DNA of 64,000 nucleotides from Proteinivorax tanatarense (GTDB taxonomy: Bacteria > Bacillota > Proteinivoracia > Proteinivoracales > Proteinivoracaceae): NCBI RefSeq assembly GCF_040267685.1, contig NZ_CP158367.1, positions 2,852,001 through 2,916,000 on the forward strand, in the 5' to 3' direction. Under the pieces are notes generated by a model that ran no database searches, was not told where the DNA came from, and was given only the letters and a program-made list of their open reading frames with translations. The position numbers and the translations under genes are program-made. This document shows, in pieces, positions 8,513 through 16,096 of this stretch. Each line of letters starts with the position of its first letter. Positions within the stretch are counted from its first letter, which is position 1.

Positions 8513-10222
8513 TTAAATATGGATTTCTTCTCCGAAATAACCAAGTGCTGCTTCAAAAACACTTTCAGAAACTGTGGGATGGGCAAAAACAGTACTGCAT
8601 ATGTCATCCACCAACAATTCTTTTGTGACAGCTATAGCGATTTGATGTATTATCTCTGTTGCTCCCACACCTACTACAGTTCCACCTAGTATTCTATTGC
8701 TGTCTTTATCCACTATAAGTTCAACAAAACCTTCAGTCTTTTGCGTAGTCAAAACCTTACCGTTAGCTCCATAGGGAAAATTGCTTGTTTTTATTGTATA
8801 GCCCTTATCCTCAGCCTGCTTTTCGGTCAAGCCTACTTGTGCTACTTCAGGGTCTGAAAATACCGCCGAAGGAATTAAGTTGTAGTTCATGCTATTTTCT
8901 TTGTTCAATATGTTATCAACTGCTACAAATGCCTCATGGGACGCTTCGTGAGCTAGCATGTACCCACCTATAACATCTCCAATAGCGTAAATATTTGTAA
9001 CGCTAGTTCTAAGCTTTTCATCAACCTTCACTGCCCCTTGCTCTGTTAGCTCTATCTTGTTTTTGTCTGGATCTATCCCTTGGATGTTAAACTCCCTACC
9101 TATGGACATCAAAACTTTTTCTCCGTAAACTTTTAGCTCTTCTTTATCTTTAGTTAAAGAAACAACAGCACCTCCATTAGCTGCTGAAGCAATTTCTTGA
9201 GCTAATACTCCTGTTATAACTTTTATCCCTTGTTTTTCTGCACTTTTTAGCACAACTTCAGAAGCTTTTTTGTTTAAGCTGGGCAATATAGAATCCATTG
9301 CCTCAATTACAGTGATTTCAACACCAAACTTCCTCAAAATAAAAGAAAGCTCCATTCCTATTACTCCGCCGCCTATAACTACCATGCTCTTAGGAAGGTT
9401 TTCTAAAGATAGTATATCATCGCTAGTTATAACTTCTCTGCTATTTATCCCCTGTATTGCAGGCATCTTTGGTTTAGACCCTGTAGCTAATATAATATGT
9501 TCTGCGCTAATTTCTACCTTGGCATCGCTAGTTTCTGTTGTAATAACTCTGTCTGAAATAAGTTTACCTTCACCGACAAAAACTTTTACATTATGTCTTT
9601 TAAGCAAGCTTTCAACACCATTTCTTAAAGTTGACACAACACCGTCTTTATACTTTATTGCCTCTGAATAATTCCCTTTAACCTCATTGACTTGAATCCC
9701 AAACTTTTGTGCCTTTTGAATTTGACTTAGAAGATTGGCAGATTGAAGTAAAGCTTTAGTGGGAATACAGCCTCTGTTTAAACAGGTTCCGCCCATTTTA
9801 TCTTTTTCTACTAAAGCCACTTTTAAGCCTGATTTAGCAGCTTTAATTGCCGCAACGTATCCCCCAGGTCCACCTCCCAAAATACATAAATCCACTTTAT
9901 GTTTTTCTTCTCTCTTATTTAAAAGAGAGCCAAAATAGTTCATGCCAGATTGTGCATCATCTTGTTTTTCTGCAGGGTTATCTTCAGTTTCAATACTACA
10001 AACGGCAGAGTCTACATTTACTACCTCTCCTTCTTGAACTAGTATTTCTTTTATAGTTCCACTTACTTCTGCTTCAAGCTCCAAGTTAACTTTTTCAGTT
10101 TCTATTTCTAAAAGAAGATCACCCTGGCTGACTACATCCCCTTCTTTAACCGCCCACTTAGATATTGTTACCTGGTCATCATTCCCTTGAGTGCCTTCGG
10201 GAATTTTTACTAAAAAGTCCAA
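8513..10222 (-). CDS. lpdA: Dihydrolipoamide dehydrogenase with N-terminal lipoyl domain
   Basis: FAD enzyme that reoxidises dihydrolipoyl groups with NAD+. Residues 1-78 form a lipoyl domain; the modified Lys is in IETEKVNLE. A linker leads to the Lpd core at about 108: GGGPGGYVAAIKAA (FAD), GGTCLNRGCIPTKALL (redox disulfide), GGGVIGMELSFIL (NAD) and the C-terminal HAHPT-like VFAHPTVSE with the catalytic His. The 569 residues match the lipoyl-Lpd fusion form. The start is TTG with AGGAGGTAA ahead. No E1/E2 or glycine-cleavage genes are nearby, so its partner complex is not evident. Confidence 0.93.
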   Translation of the reverse strand: MDFLVKIPEGTQGNDDQVTISKWAVKEGDVVSQGDLLLEIETEKVNLELEAEVSGTIKEILVQEGEVVNVDSAVCSIETEDNPAEKQDDAQSGMNYFGSLLNKREEKHKVDLCILGGGPGGYVAAIKAAKSGLKVALVEKDKMGGTCLNRGCIPTKALLQSANLLSQIQKAQKFGIQVNEVKGNYSEAIKYKDGVVSTLRNGVESLLKRHNVKVFVGEGKLISDRVITTETSDAKVEISAEHIILATGSKPKMPAIQGINSREVITSDDILSLENLPKSMVVIGGGVIGMELSFILRKFGVEITVIEAMDSILPSLNKKASEVVLKSAEKQGIKVITGVLAQEIASAANGGAVVSLTKDKEELKVYGEKVLMSIGREFNIQGIDPDKNKIELTEQGAVKVDEKLRTSVTNIYAIGDVIGGYMLAHEASHEAFVAVDNILNKENSMNYNLIPSAVFSDPEVAQVGLTEKQAEDKGYTIKTSNFPYGANGKVLTTQKTEGFVELIVDKDSNRILGGTVVGVGATEIIHQIAIAVTKELLVDDICSTVFAHPTVSESVFEAALGYFGEEIHI

Positions 10223-10279
10223 ATTTATTACCTCCTTTATTTAAAAGAGGGTAGCTACAAGGTAGCTACCCTAACCTAA

Positions 10280-10633
10280 TTATTTCTCAAATTCTGGTAA
10301 AAAAGCGTCAATTGATTCTTTTACTAACGTTACTGAATAAGCCATGGAAGGTCCACCACCGAAAGCAACTGCTACCATAGCTGCCTCGATTATTTCTTCT
10401 TTTGTAGCCCCTGCCTCTAGAGCTTTATATACATGGAAAACAATGCAATACTCACAACGGTTATAAGTACCCACTGCTACAGAGATAATCTCTTTGGTCT
10501 TAGTGGATAGCGCCCCCTCCTTGTAAGATGCACCTAATAAGTTCATAAAAGCTTTGGTTTGCTCGGGAGCCTCTTTCTCAAAACTCTGTAATCCTCCCAT
10601 AAATTCGTTTAACATTTTTTTCGGGTCTGCCAT
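10280..10633 (-). CDS. AhpD-like carboxymuconolactone decarboxylase family protein
   Basis: 117 residues, all helical, with the CMD/AhpD signature YNRCEYCIVFHVYKALEAGAT: a CxxC plus His that in AhpD form a thiol peroxidase or disulfide reductase site. It probably acts in thiol-based detoxification. It lies just upstream of lpdA on the same strand with a short gap, and AhpD proteins can use lipoyl/Lpd electrons, so a functional pair is plausible. The start at 10633 (MADPKKML) has GGAGG ahead; a longer N-terminus would lack a ribosome site. Confidence 0.85.
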   Translation of the reverse strand: MADPKKMLNEFMGGLQSFEKEAPEQTKAFMNLLGASYKEGALSTKTKEIISVAVGTYNRCEYCIVFHVYKALEAGATKEEIIEAAMVAVAFGGGPSMAYSVTLVKESIDAFLPEFEK

Positions 10634-10741
10634 TTTAAAGTCCTCCTTGTGTGAAATTATTATCAAGCTTAACTACATTAAGCCTTATAATAATTTATAG
10701 CAAATAATATACCAATTTTAAAAACCCTAGAATAATAGTTT

Positions 10742-10800
10742 GTCAACTTTTTATGCGTCAGTTTTTCGACGTTTATTGGGCGTATTGTCAGCTTTTTGAC
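10742..10800 (-). repeat. Three related 14-bp motifs upstream of the AhpD-like gene
   Basis: Motifs at 10742-10755, 10757-10770 and 10787-10800 share a GTCARYTTTTT core (forward strand), the last two ending in GAC. Start-to-start spacing is 15 and 30 bp. Each of the last two is also a short palindrome. Could be operator sites or a decayed REP-like element. Confidence 0.4.
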
Positions 10801-10817
10801 AGTCGGCAAGCACATAA

Positions 10818-10863
10818 AAAGGTCCTAGCTCAAAAATCAACATTATAATGAGCTAGGACCTTT
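10818..10863 (-). terminator. Terminator after the ArsR gene
   Basis: A perfect 15-bp stem (10818-10832 with 10849-10863), loop 16 nt, followed on the minus strand by a T run. It lies 10 nt past the ArsR stop. Confidence 0.85.
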
Positions 10864-10873
10864 AATCAGTTAT

Positions 10874-11308
10874 TTAATTTTCCTTTGAATCTTCGCAAGG
10901 GTGCTTTTGATCTCCATGACATTCTTTTATTTGCTCCGGACTACATTTTTGGGGCTCCTTAACATCTTTCTTTTTGCATTTTTCCTCAACCATTTTATTT
11001 CCCTCCTTTTCTTTTTTATGGCAACTTATTTTAACTGCTGGCGGATCATCCACCAAGCTGCGCAGCTCATGGGAAAGATTATATATAATTTCTTTATTTA
11101 TTATATAGTGGGTGTAGTACCCTCTTTTTTCACCAACGACAATGCCTGCTTGTCGTAAAACTTTTAAATGCTGAGATACTGCAGCTTCTGATATGCCCAA
11201 GTTCTTAGCTATTGCCCCTACGCAAAAATTGTAATTTAACAATAGTTTTATTATTTTTAACCTTGTTTTATCTGATAATGCTTTTAAAGCTTTTAGACTT
11301 TTATCCAT
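10874..11308 (-). CDS. ArsR/SmtB-family repressor with Cys/His-rich C-terminal tail
   Basis: 144 residues. The first ~85 form a winged helix: NFCVGAIAKNLGISEAAVSQHLKVLRQAGIV is the HTH, then the wing 'GEKRGYYTHYII'. The remaining ~55 residues are highly charged and carry scattered Cys/His (SCHKKE, EEKCKK, KCSPEQIKECHGD, KHPCED), suggesting metal or metalloid binding. The fold usually represses its target until metal binds. No transporter or arsenate gene is adjacent, so the inducer is unknown. Start at ATG 11308 with GAGGGTG ahead. Confidence 0.85.
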   Translation of the reverse strand: MDKSLKALKALSDKTRLKIIKLLLNYNFCVGAIAKNLGISEAAVSQHLKVLRQAGIVVGEKRGYYTHYIINKEIIYNLSHELRSLVDDPPAVKISCHKKEKEGNKMVEEKCKKKDVKEPQKCSPEQIKECHGDQKHPCEDSKEN

Positions 11309-11326
11309 TTTTACACCCTCATTCAT

Positions 11327-11342
11327 TTAAGCTAATGCTTAA
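11327..11342. promoter_or_regulatory. Palindrome upstream of the ArsR gene, candidate operator
   Basis: TTAAGC TAAT GCTTAA, a perfect 6-4-6 inverted repeat about 19 bp before the start codon. Its size fits the imperfect palindromes bound by ArsR-family dimers; autoregulation is an inference. Confidence 0.45.
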
Positions 11343-11388
11343 TTAAATAATATTATAGTTAAACTAATTTGTCAAGCAATGTTACTAT

Positions 11389-13407
11389 TTAATCTGCCAT
11401 TTTCCAAAAATCATTTGCCATATCCACAACGGAACTACTGGATACATCTTCAACCATTAGCGTTATCAGCATATCTTTATCTTCGTAATCAAAGCTAACA
11501 TACCAGCCAAGTATATCTCCATCTTTTTCTTTAAAATCTTTTTTTAATTCAGCAGTTCCAGTTTTCCCTGCAATTTTCCTATTATGCCCTGGATTTTCTC
11601 TATAGGCAGTTCCTTTTTCGTTTTCAACTACCTGCTTTAACGTGTCCAAAACAATATCTGCGGTTTGAGAAGATGCTACATCAGCTTTAAAAACCCGAGT
11701 CTGTTCTTCAGCAATTAACGTAGGTTGTATCATGTCTCCATCGTTTAAAAAAACCGTATACATAGCAGTTAAGTGTAGTGGAGACATTTGTAGTTCACCT
11801 TGACCATATCCAGTGTCCGCCAATAAAACATCTGATTTTAAGTCACTATTTGACAGTTTAGATGGATGCAACGGAAATTCAAAGTTTAGATTTTGTCCAA
11901 ACCCAAAATTATCAGTCCATTGTTCTAGTTTGTCGCCTCCTAATTTTAATGCTTGTTTAGCAAAGTATATATTATCAGAATAAATCATAGCATTATTCAA
12001 GTTTACTTTATTAACATCAGAAACTCGGGTAATATGATATCCACCCCAGCTGCTATCGGGTTGCCACCTAAGTCCGTCTATTTTTAACACATCATTTGGT
12101 ACTAATGTATTTTCTTCAATACCCATTATTGCCGTAAAGGGTTTAAAGACCGACCCAGGAGAATATTTGTTTTGAAATCTTCTTTCAAATAATCTGGAAG
12201 TATCTTCTATTTTATCTGCTCTAGGATCAGGCAGACCCAAATACCGAAGATTGGGATCAAAGGCTGGTTCGCTTACCATCGCCAAAACCTCACCGGTTTT
12301 AGGCTCCATTACTATACCTGCACCCGATTTACCTGACAAAGATTCTAGAATTTTTTGTTGAATATCAACGTCAATTGAGAGAGTTATATCTTCTCCGTCA
12401 ATTGCTTTTTGCTCAGCTATTATCTTTCTTTCGTTACCGTTTATGTCTACAGCAGTAATGGTAGCGCCAGGTGTTCCTCTTAACTTTTCTTCATACACTA
12501 GTTCTAAGCTGTTTTTCCCAATGAAAGAAGATGCCCTGTATCCTTGACCTTGCCTTTCTTTCAGCTCTTCTGCCGTAATTGGGCCTATATGCCCAGTAAG
12601 ATGTCCCACAGCATCTCCGTAAGGATACTGCCTACCATCAACCTGGCTTATTAAAACACCATCAATATCCAAAAGTGATTCCTTTCTTGGATCATCCAGT
12701 GACAAGTTTTGAATAGGCGCCGCCCAGTCAGGCCTATGGGAATATTGGTTAGAGAGTTCTAACACTTTTTCTACATCCATATCTAATTCTTCAGCTAGGT
12801 TTTCTGCCGTTTGCTCTAGCTCTTTAGTCGCTTCAGGCACCACAGACACTTGAAGTATCTTACCATTAACAGCTAATTCTTTACCATTTCGGTCGAATAT
12901 CTCTCCCCTTTGTGGTTGTTCTATTTTTAAATTTATTTTATCGGTAGGTTCCTCTAACCCCTTCAATAAATGAGATGGATGCCACACTACATACCAACCT
13001 TCTTCATCTTCGTTTTCAGCCTCTTTAACCAAATCTACCTCAGTTTGGTATTTTAATTTGCCTGCAACTGAGTTCATTTTTATATCTAATAGGTAAGTAA
13101 TTTCTGTAATTTCATCTAGATCTATACCCTCTCCTTTAAAGTCTATTTTCTGAAAATCAATTTTTATTTCATCAATTTCTAGGTCGTTATAAATATTTTT
13201 ATAACGTTCAGAAAACCTCCATTTTTGATTGTCAACCATCTCTATTGATTCTTTACTCAACAACGTTAACATGTTTTCATATGAACCATTGGACCAGCTA
13301 TTTATATACTTTTTTAACGTGTCTTCTGGATTTACATCTTCAGATGAACATCCGACCAAAAACAATAGCATTAGTAAAAAGCACACTATAACAACTTTTC
13401 TTCTCAT
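11389..13407 (-). CDS. MecA/PBP3-like class B penicillin-binding protein (lipoprotein signal)
   Basis: A 672-residue DD-transpeptidase that cross-links peptidoglycan. It begins with a lipobox (LFLVGC, Cys20), then a MecA_N/NTF2-like domain (about 25-145), a PBP dimerisation domain (about 160-320) and a transpeptidase domain. Active-site motifs: SPGSVFKPF (SxxK), YSDN (SxN) and AGKTGTAE (KTG). The NTF2-like domain is shared with Staphylococcus MecA and B. subtilis PBP3, which have low beta-lactam affinity; whether this one does cannot be told. AAAGGGGGG precedes the ATG. Confidence 0.92.
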   Translation of the reverse strand: MRRKVVIVCFLLMLLFLVGCSSEDVNPEDTLKKYINSWSNGSYENMLTLLSKESIEMVDNQKWRFSERYKNIYNDLEIDEIKIDFQKIDFKGEGIDLDEITEITYLLDIKMNSVAGKLKYQTEVDLVKEAENEDEEGWYVVWHPSHLLKGLEEPTDKINLKIEQPQRGEIFDRNGKELAVNGKILQVSVVPEATKELEQTAENLAEELDMDVEKVLELSNQYSHRPDWAAPIQNLSLDDPRKESLLDIDGVLISQVDGRQYPYGDAVGHLTGHIGPITAEELKERQGQGYRASSFIGKNSLELVYEEKLRGTPGATITAVDINGNERKIIAEQKAIDGEDITLSIDVDIQQKILESLSGKSGAGIVMEPKTGEVLAMVSEPAFDPNLRYLGLPDPRADKIEDTSRLFERRFQNKYSPGSVFKPFTAIMGIEENTLVPNDVLKIDGLRWQPDSSWGGYHITRVSDVNKVNLNNAMIYSDNIYFAKQALKLGGDKLEQWTDNFGFGQNLNFEFPLHPSKLSNSDLKSDVLLADTGYGQGELQMSPLHLTAMYTVFLNDGDMIQPTLIAEEQTRVFKADVASSQTADIVLDTLKQVVENEKGTAYRENPGHNRKIAGKTGTAELKKDFKEKDGDILGWYVSFDYEDKDMLITLMVEDVSSSSVVDMANDFWKMAD

Positions 13408-13459
13408 TTTTTGCCCCCCTTTAAAGTACTAAAAGTTTTTAAAAAATCCATGAGTTTAG

Positions 13460-13488
13460 TTGACTTTATAGTTATACTATTATACGAT
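13460..13488 (+). promoter_or_regulatory. Sigma-A promoter of asnA
   Basis: TTGACT, 17 nt, TACGAT, directly upstream of the T-box leader. Confidence 0.6.
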
Positions 13489-13504
13489 AGGTTATAAATT
13501 TATA

Positions 13505-13790
13505 AAATTAAAAACCGCGAAGAGGAAAATTAGGTAATAGAAGGTAGTTTTAGCGAGTTGGTGATGGTGAAAGACCAATACGAAATCTATACCGAAAAAC
13601 ACCTCTTAGTTGCTAACCGAACTCAGTGAAAGTAGGCTTAGCCGGAACCAAACCGTTATAGATTGGACGATATCGATTATAAGGTTACTCCTTTTAATCC
13701 GTATCGATTAAGAGAGCCGTTAGCTAATCTAAGGTGGTACCGCGGAGGATTTGTATCCCTCGTCCTTTATCTAGGACGAGGTTTTTTTAT
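13505..13790 (+). promoter_or_regulatory. T-box leader of asnA
   Basis: Transcription-attenuation leader that senses uncharged tRNA. The T-box core AGGTGGTACCGCGG is at about 13731-13744. Upstream are Stem I features: the GATGGTGAAAGACC distal loop region and CAGTGAAAGTAGG. AAC (Asn) triplets at 13615-13617 and 13620-13622 lie where the specifier loop is expected, consistent with tRNA-Asn sensing, though I did not fold it. The terminator stem is 13758-13766 with 13773-13781, followed by seven T. Confidence 0.92.
13758..13788 (+). terminator. Conditional terminator of the asnA T-box
   Basis: 9-bp GC-rich stem, 6-nt loop and T7. The 5' arm competes with pairing to the T-box core. Confidence 0.88.
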
Positions 13791-13811
13791 TTATAAACAG
13801 GAGGTATCATA

Positions 13812-14831
13812 ATGAAAAAAACTACTGGTTATTTAACAATCCCCAAAAGTTATCAACCAATTTTAGACATCAGAGAAACAGAAATTGCAATTAAGCAGAT
13901 AAAAGACCATTTCGAACAAGAATTGGCAAAAGTGTTAAAACTAACTCGTGTTTCTGCTCCTTTGTTTGTGTATTCGGAGAGTGGACTAAATGATAATTTA
14001 AGCGGAGTTGAGCATCCCGTTTCTTTTACGGCTAAAGACATCGGTAACAGTGTGGAGATAGTCCATTCTTTAGCTAAGTGGAAACGACTAGCTCTTCACC
14101 GTTATGGCTTTAATATAGGTGAGGGCCTTTATACAGATATGGATGCTATTAGAAAAGATGAAGACCTTGACAACCTACATTCTATATATGTCGATCAATG
14201 GGACTGGGAAAAAGTTATTTCTAAACAACAGAGAAACAAAGAAACTTTAAAGCACACTGTAAAGAAAATTTATGATGTATTTAAAAGTACTGAGAATCTA
14301 GTTTATAAATTATATCCACAAATCGGCAAAGCTCTCCCTGCAGATATATTCTTCATTACTAGCCAACAGTTAGAAGAACGATTCCCAAATCTTTCTCCTA
14401 AAGAAAGGGAGCATGAAATAGCGAAGCTAAAAGGAGCTGTTTTTATAAGCGAAATCGGAGATAAATTAAAATCAGGAAAAAAGCATGATAACCGCTCTCC
14501 AGATTATGATGATTGGAACTTAAACGGGGATATATTATTGTGGTACCCTCTGTTAAACAAACCTTTGGAATTATCCTCAATGGGTATTAGAGTAGATGAA
14601 AACTCTTTAGAGATACAGTTGGAAAAAGCAAACCAAGAAGACCTTAAACAGCTTCACTTCCACAGTATGCTTTTAAACAAAGAGTTACCCTACACCATAG
14701 GTGGAGGCCTTGGCCAATCCCGTATTTGCATGTATTTTCTTAAAAAAGCTCATATCGGGGAAGTCCAGGCCACGATTTGGCCACAAAGCATTGTAAATAA
14801 ATGTAGGCAGTCAAATATCTTCCTACTTTAG
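13812..14831 (+). CDS. asnA: Aspartate-ammonia ligase (asparagine synthetase A)
   Basis: Makes L-asparagine from aspartate, ammonia and ATP. 339 residues, the usual AsnA length, with the class II synthetase-like signatures DQWDWEK, GDILLWYPLLNKPLELSSMGIRVD and TIGGGLGQSRICMYFL (motif 3 Arg). The C-terminus HIGEVQATIWP is complete. AGGAGG sits 7 nt before the ATG. Expression is controlled by the upstream T-box, fitting a response to uncharged tRNA-Asn. Confidence 0.96.
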   Translation: MKKTTGYLTIPKSYQPILDIRETEIAIKQIKDHFEQELAKVLKLTRVSAPLFVYSESGLNDNLSGVEHPVSFTAKDIGNSVEIVHSLAKWKRLALHRYGFNIGEGLYTDMDAIRKDEDLDNLHSIYVDQWDWEKVISKQQRNKETLKHTVKKIYDVFKSTENLVYKLYPQIGKALPADIFFITSQQLEERFPNLSPKEREHEIAKLKGAVFISEIGDKLKSGKKHDNRSPDYDDWNLNGDILLWYPLLNKPLELSSMGIRVDENSLEIQLEKANQEDLKQLHFHSMLLNKELPYTIGGGLGQSRICMYFLKKAHIGEVQATIWPQSIVNKCRQSNIFLL

Positions 14832-14928
14832 GGTTCGACAGTATGGCACCTCATCCTCTCACCCCGTCTTTCCTTTACACCTTTGTCCAGCCCTCTACAC
14901 CTGGGTCTCCCCGGGCTGAATTTCAAGA

Positions 14929-15006
14929 ACTGGAGCGAATCCTTTAAATCAGGTTTCAGCTCGGATTGCAGGCTGCAACTCGCCTGCTTTAAGTTGGAGT
15001 TCTAAT
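14929..15006 (+). other. 16S rRNA-like fragment downstream of asnA
   Basis: About 78 nt resembling bacterial 16S rRNA around helices 41-42: TGGAGCGAATCC, then a TTTCAGCTCGGATT block (16S: CTCAGTTCGGATT), GCAGGCTGCAACTCGCCTGC and AAGTTGGAGTT. In order and spacing this matches the 16S strand, but the next expected block (GCTAGTAATCG) has decayed to TCTAATGCAAT. It is far too short to be a gene. The comparison is from memory of the 16S consensus. The rest of 14832-15210 holds no gene that I can see. Confidence 0.7.
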
Positions 15007-15210
15007 GCAATAAAGTTTACCCCTAGGTTTTCGTTTGCTTTAGTCTGTGATGTGCTTCTTAATGCATCTACGTGTCTCTAGGTTATCTATTCATTAAATC
15101 ACCTCTTCTCATTTTAAATATTCTATATAATCTACGGGTTTCCCTCTGCAAAGGTTTGTAGTTTTACAGCAAGGTCAGCAGTAAATTTAAAGTTATGCCA
15201 TATTAAAAAA

Positions 15211-15242
15211 CTGTCTTAGAACACTTCCCTGTTCTAAGACAG
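15211..15242 (-). terminator. Terminator after the RNHCP gene
   Basis: A perfect 13-bp stem (15211-15223 with 15230-15242), 6-nt loop, followed by TTTTTTAAT on the minus strand. Confidence 0.88.
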
Positions 15243-15251
15243 CCTTTAAAA

Positions 15252-15566
15252 CTAATTTGCCTGTAATAACGCGATGTAGGCTAAACAGTCAGGCTGAACT
15301 GTATCTTCAGCAATTTTGTTTTTCTGTTCTTTTCCGCAAGATATACACTTATGGATAATTTGGTAACCTTTTTTAGTGTTATAAATTACATCTATAGGTT
15401 TCATCATAAAATTACACTGACTTTGTCTATCCCCTGGCTCTTTATCAAGATGTTTAGAATACAGACAAAATGGACAGTGGTTTCTAAAACTGCCATTAGT
15501 TAATGGTAAAACTTGTTTATTGCATTTTTGACATATAAATCCAGTATTTTCTTTGTGTTTACTCAA
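15252..15566 (-). CDS. RNHCP-domain protein (double zinc-ribbon-like)
   Basis: A 104-residue protein carrying the RNHCP signature: FICQKCNK, then FRNHCPFCLYSKHLD, then HKCISCGKEQ. The paired CxxC motifs suggest two zinc knuckles, and the Arg/Lys content suggests nucleic-acid binding. The domain is widespread but its function is not established to my knowledge. The start is TTG with AGGAGG 8 nt ahead. It is monocistronic: own promoter, a roughly 330-nt structured leader and own terminator. The rRNA-like leader makes an RNA-binding role attractive (inference). Confidence 0.82.
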   Translation of the reverse strand: MSKHKENTGFICQKCNKQVLPLTNGSFRNHCPFCLYSKHLDKEPGDRQSQCNFMMKPIDVIYNTKKGYQIIHKCISCGKEQKNKIAEDTVQPDCLAYIALLQAN

Positions 15567-15577
15567 AGCAATTACCT

Positions 15578-15902
15578 CCTAGATTTTTATTCAATCTAGA
15601 AGGCAGGGTTCCGTATCCTTTTCCCTATGCGGTCTTCAGGCTTAGTTACTCTATTGACATATTCACCGTTGTTCCTTTAGGGTCAACGATTACTTCTGGT
15701 TCCTCCTTCATTACAACCTATTTCATTTGTAAATCCGAACCATAACTGGCTTTTGAAATTGTACCAGCCACTGTAAGACGGGATGCTCCCACCTTCCACC
15801 AGTAAGTGTATGAGTAACTTCACTGACATTTGGCATCGTCCCCTGCTAAGCTTTGAGTTCATACTTCACCCCATCTACCCACCTCCTATTGTTTAAGGTA
15901 CT
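15578..15902 (-). ncRNA. 16S-rRNA-like structured leader RNA of the RNHCP gene
   Basis: Read on the minus strand, blocks typical of the 16S 3' major domain appear in the 16S order. GGTGGAAGGTGGGAGC (15800 down; 16S GGAGGAAGGTGGGGAT) comes first, then TTACAGTGGCTGGTACAA (15776 down; 16S CTACAATGG..GGTACAA). Next are AAAAGCCAG and GGTTCGGATT (15741 down; 16S CAGTTCGGATT), and AATGAAGGAGGAA with AGTAATCG (15694 down; 16S TGAAG..GGAATCGCTAGTAATCG). CGGTGAATATGT (15668 down; 16S CGGTGAATACGT) is last. Helices between blocks are shortened or replaced, for example CGTTG..CAACG in place of helix 43. The RNA starts at a good promoter and runs into the RNHCP ribosome site. The similarity is seen; the function is unknown. 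Confidence 0.72.
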
Positions 15903-15908
15903 AAATTA

Positions 15909-15936
15909 ATTATATCACTGTTTTCTTTATATTCAA
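15909..15936 (-). promoter_or_regulatory. Sigma-A promoter of the 16S-like leader/RNHCP transcript
   Basis: On the minus strand: TTGAAT, 16 nt, TATAAT. The predicted transcript start near 15902 coincides with the 5' edge of the structured region. Confidence 0.6.
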
Positions 15937-15976
15937 ATATTTTGCAGCAGTGTTAGCTTGCAATTGTTAAGTGATG

Positions 15977-16005
15977 TTGACACGAAAGCATCTGTTTGAT
16001 AGTAT
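15977..16005 (+). promoter_or_regulatory. Sigma-A promoter of glnS
   Basis: Consensus TTGACA, 17 nt, TAGTAT, divergent from the RNHCP promoter about 40 bp away. Confidence 0.75.
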
Positions 16006-16096
16006 ATATTCACAAATATAACAAATACTATTGCTACAATATACAGCTAAATAATTTAAAACTATGATGAGAATAGTAGGTTAATTTATTCTTTTT

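Noticed and set aside
15083-15094. Three-codon ORF (Met-Asn-Arg) with a good ribosome site on the minus strand downstream of the RNHCP terminator
   Set aside because: Followed by stops in all frames and no promoter or regulated gene after it; could be the scar of a lost gene but cannot be supported.
14832-15210. A protein-coding remnant after asnA
   Set aside because: All frames are short and broken; the only similarity seen is to 16S rRNA.
15578-15902. HEARO/omega-RNA (IscB-type) or group II intron as identity of the RNHCP leader
   Set aside because: The position right before a start codon suggested HEARO, but no IscB-like gene is present. The ordered 16S blocks explain the sequence better. 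A covariance search would settle it.
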